A stretch of DNA of 14,113 nucleotides, from the NCBI GenBank assembly GCA_038276315.1, contig JBBPZY010000181.1:1-14113 (forward strand). The letters are read 5' to 3'. Position numbers and translations under genes: made by a program. The notes below the pieces were generated by a model. That model was given only the letters and a program-made list of their open reading frames with translations. It was not told the DNA's origin and did no database searches. Positions 13,842 through 14,113 of this stretch are shown here, piece by piece (position 1 is the stretch's first letter; the number at the start of each line of letters is the position of its first letter). The DNA is from GCA-003244245 sp038276315 (GTDB lineage: Bacteria > Actinomycetota > Actinomycetes > Mycobacteriales > Pseudonocardiaceae).

Positions 13842-14113
13842 CGTCGCGGGTCCCGGCCCAGGCGGTAGCCGCGGCCGCGCACGGTGTCGACGATGCCTCG
13901 CCCGAGCTTGCGCCGCAGATAGTGCACGTAGGTGTCGACCACGATCGGGCTTTCAGCCTCGGTGAACACGCCGGTGAGTAGGTCGGCGCGGCTGAATATC
14001 TGTCCGGGTCGACCAGCCAGCGTGGCCAGCAACCCGCACTCCCGCTCTGAGAGCCGGACCACACCGGCGCCGGCGCCGGTGTGGTCCGGGGCGGCGGACA
14101 CCTCGCGGGTGTC
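13838..14113 (-). CDS. OmpR/PhoB-type response regulator, C-terminal part (runs off window)
   Basis: The open frame begins at the window edge (DTREVSAAPDHTGAGAG) and covers the winged-helix DNA-binding domain: VRLSERECGLLATLAGRPGQ, IFSRADLLTGVF, then the recognition region VVDTYVHYLRRKLG and the wing VDTVRGRGYRLG. The receiver domain lies beyond the right edge. The GTG at 14101 is inside the gene and is not the start. The stretch AAPDHTGAGAG replaces the usual short turn of the first beta hairpin and is encoded by a perfect 36-bp palindrome. The stop overlaps the histidine kinase ATG, so this is the cognate partner. Confidence 0.9.
   Translation of the reverse strand, partial: DTREVSAAPDHTGAGAGVVRLSERECGLLATLAGRPGQIFSRADLLTGVFTEAESPIVVDTYVHYLRRKLGRGIVDTVRGRGYRLGRDPRR
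14054..14089. repeat. 36-bp perfect palindrome inside the response regulator gene
   Basis: The 18-base arm CCGGACCACACCGGCGCC (14054-14071) is followed without spacer by its exact reverse complement (14072-14089). The symmetry breaks at the next base on both sides. It encodes PDHTGAGAGVVR at the junction before the winged-helix domain. Possible roles are an autoregulatory binding site, an RNA hairpin, or a small duplicated or inserted palindromic element. Confidence 0.85.

Noticed and set aside
1..14113. CRISPR array, tRNA, rRNA, phage or origin sequences
   Set aside because: No regularly spaced repeats, tRNA cloverleaf-like segments or other such signatures were recognised on either strand.

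Overview
The DNA is very GC-rich, with GC-ending codons, frequent GTG starts and start codons sitting just downstream of TANNNT -10 boxes (leaderless style). Together with a HelY-type helicase, an OFA-family MFS carrier and a Pao-type molybdo-flavoenzyme, this points to an actinomycete. Pseudonocardiaceae is my best guess, inferred from protein style only.

Layout. (1) 1-920, minus strand: a decayed helicase-family gene. Only its N-terminal phospholipase-D-like domain survives. It has lost one base near its 5' end and is cut off at about 141/142 by what looks like the end of an IS66-family element that runs out of the window. (2) 1059-4655, plus strand: a lipid (diacylglycerol-type) kinase followed after 9 bases by a 901-aa Ski2/Mtr4-like helicase (HelY type), with a small conserved-looking ORF facing it at 4681-4914. 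(3) 5028-8630, plus strand: a compact three-gene operon for a molybdenum hydroxylase of the PaoABC/YagTSR type: 2Fe-2S subunit, FAD subunit with an extra four-cysteine cluster motif, and Mo-binding subunit. (4) 8641-10124: the C-terminal remnant of an alpha/beta hydrolase, an intact XRE-cupin regulator, and a divergent GNAT acetyltransferase carrying an in-frame stop codon. The two divergent genes share overlapping -10 boxes. (5) 10210-12588, plus strand: an OFA-type MFS transporter, a 48-aa one-helix 'MFS small subunit' overlapping its stop codon, and an SDR oxidoreductase broken by a one-base frameshift. (6) 12615-14113, minus strand: an ATGA-coupled two-component system, with the histidine kinase complete and the response regulator cut by the window edge. 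A perfect 36-bp palindrome lies inside the response-regulator gene.

How it fits together. The Pao-like enzyme should oxidise aldehydes or similar small substrates. The OFA carrier with its small subunit probably moves a small carboxylate, and the SDR was probably co-transcribed with it. The XRE-cupin protein most likely controls itself and the neighbouring acetyltransferase. Four genes in 14 kb carry lesions (one truncated by an IS and frameshifted, one 5'-deleted, one nonsense, one frameshift), so this is either an accessory region under decay or, for the single-base lesions, possibly sequencing error. I see no CRISPR array, tRNA, rRNA or phage module, and no clear new multi-gene system. The best leads are the MFS small-subunit pair, the 36-bp palindrome and the decay pattern.
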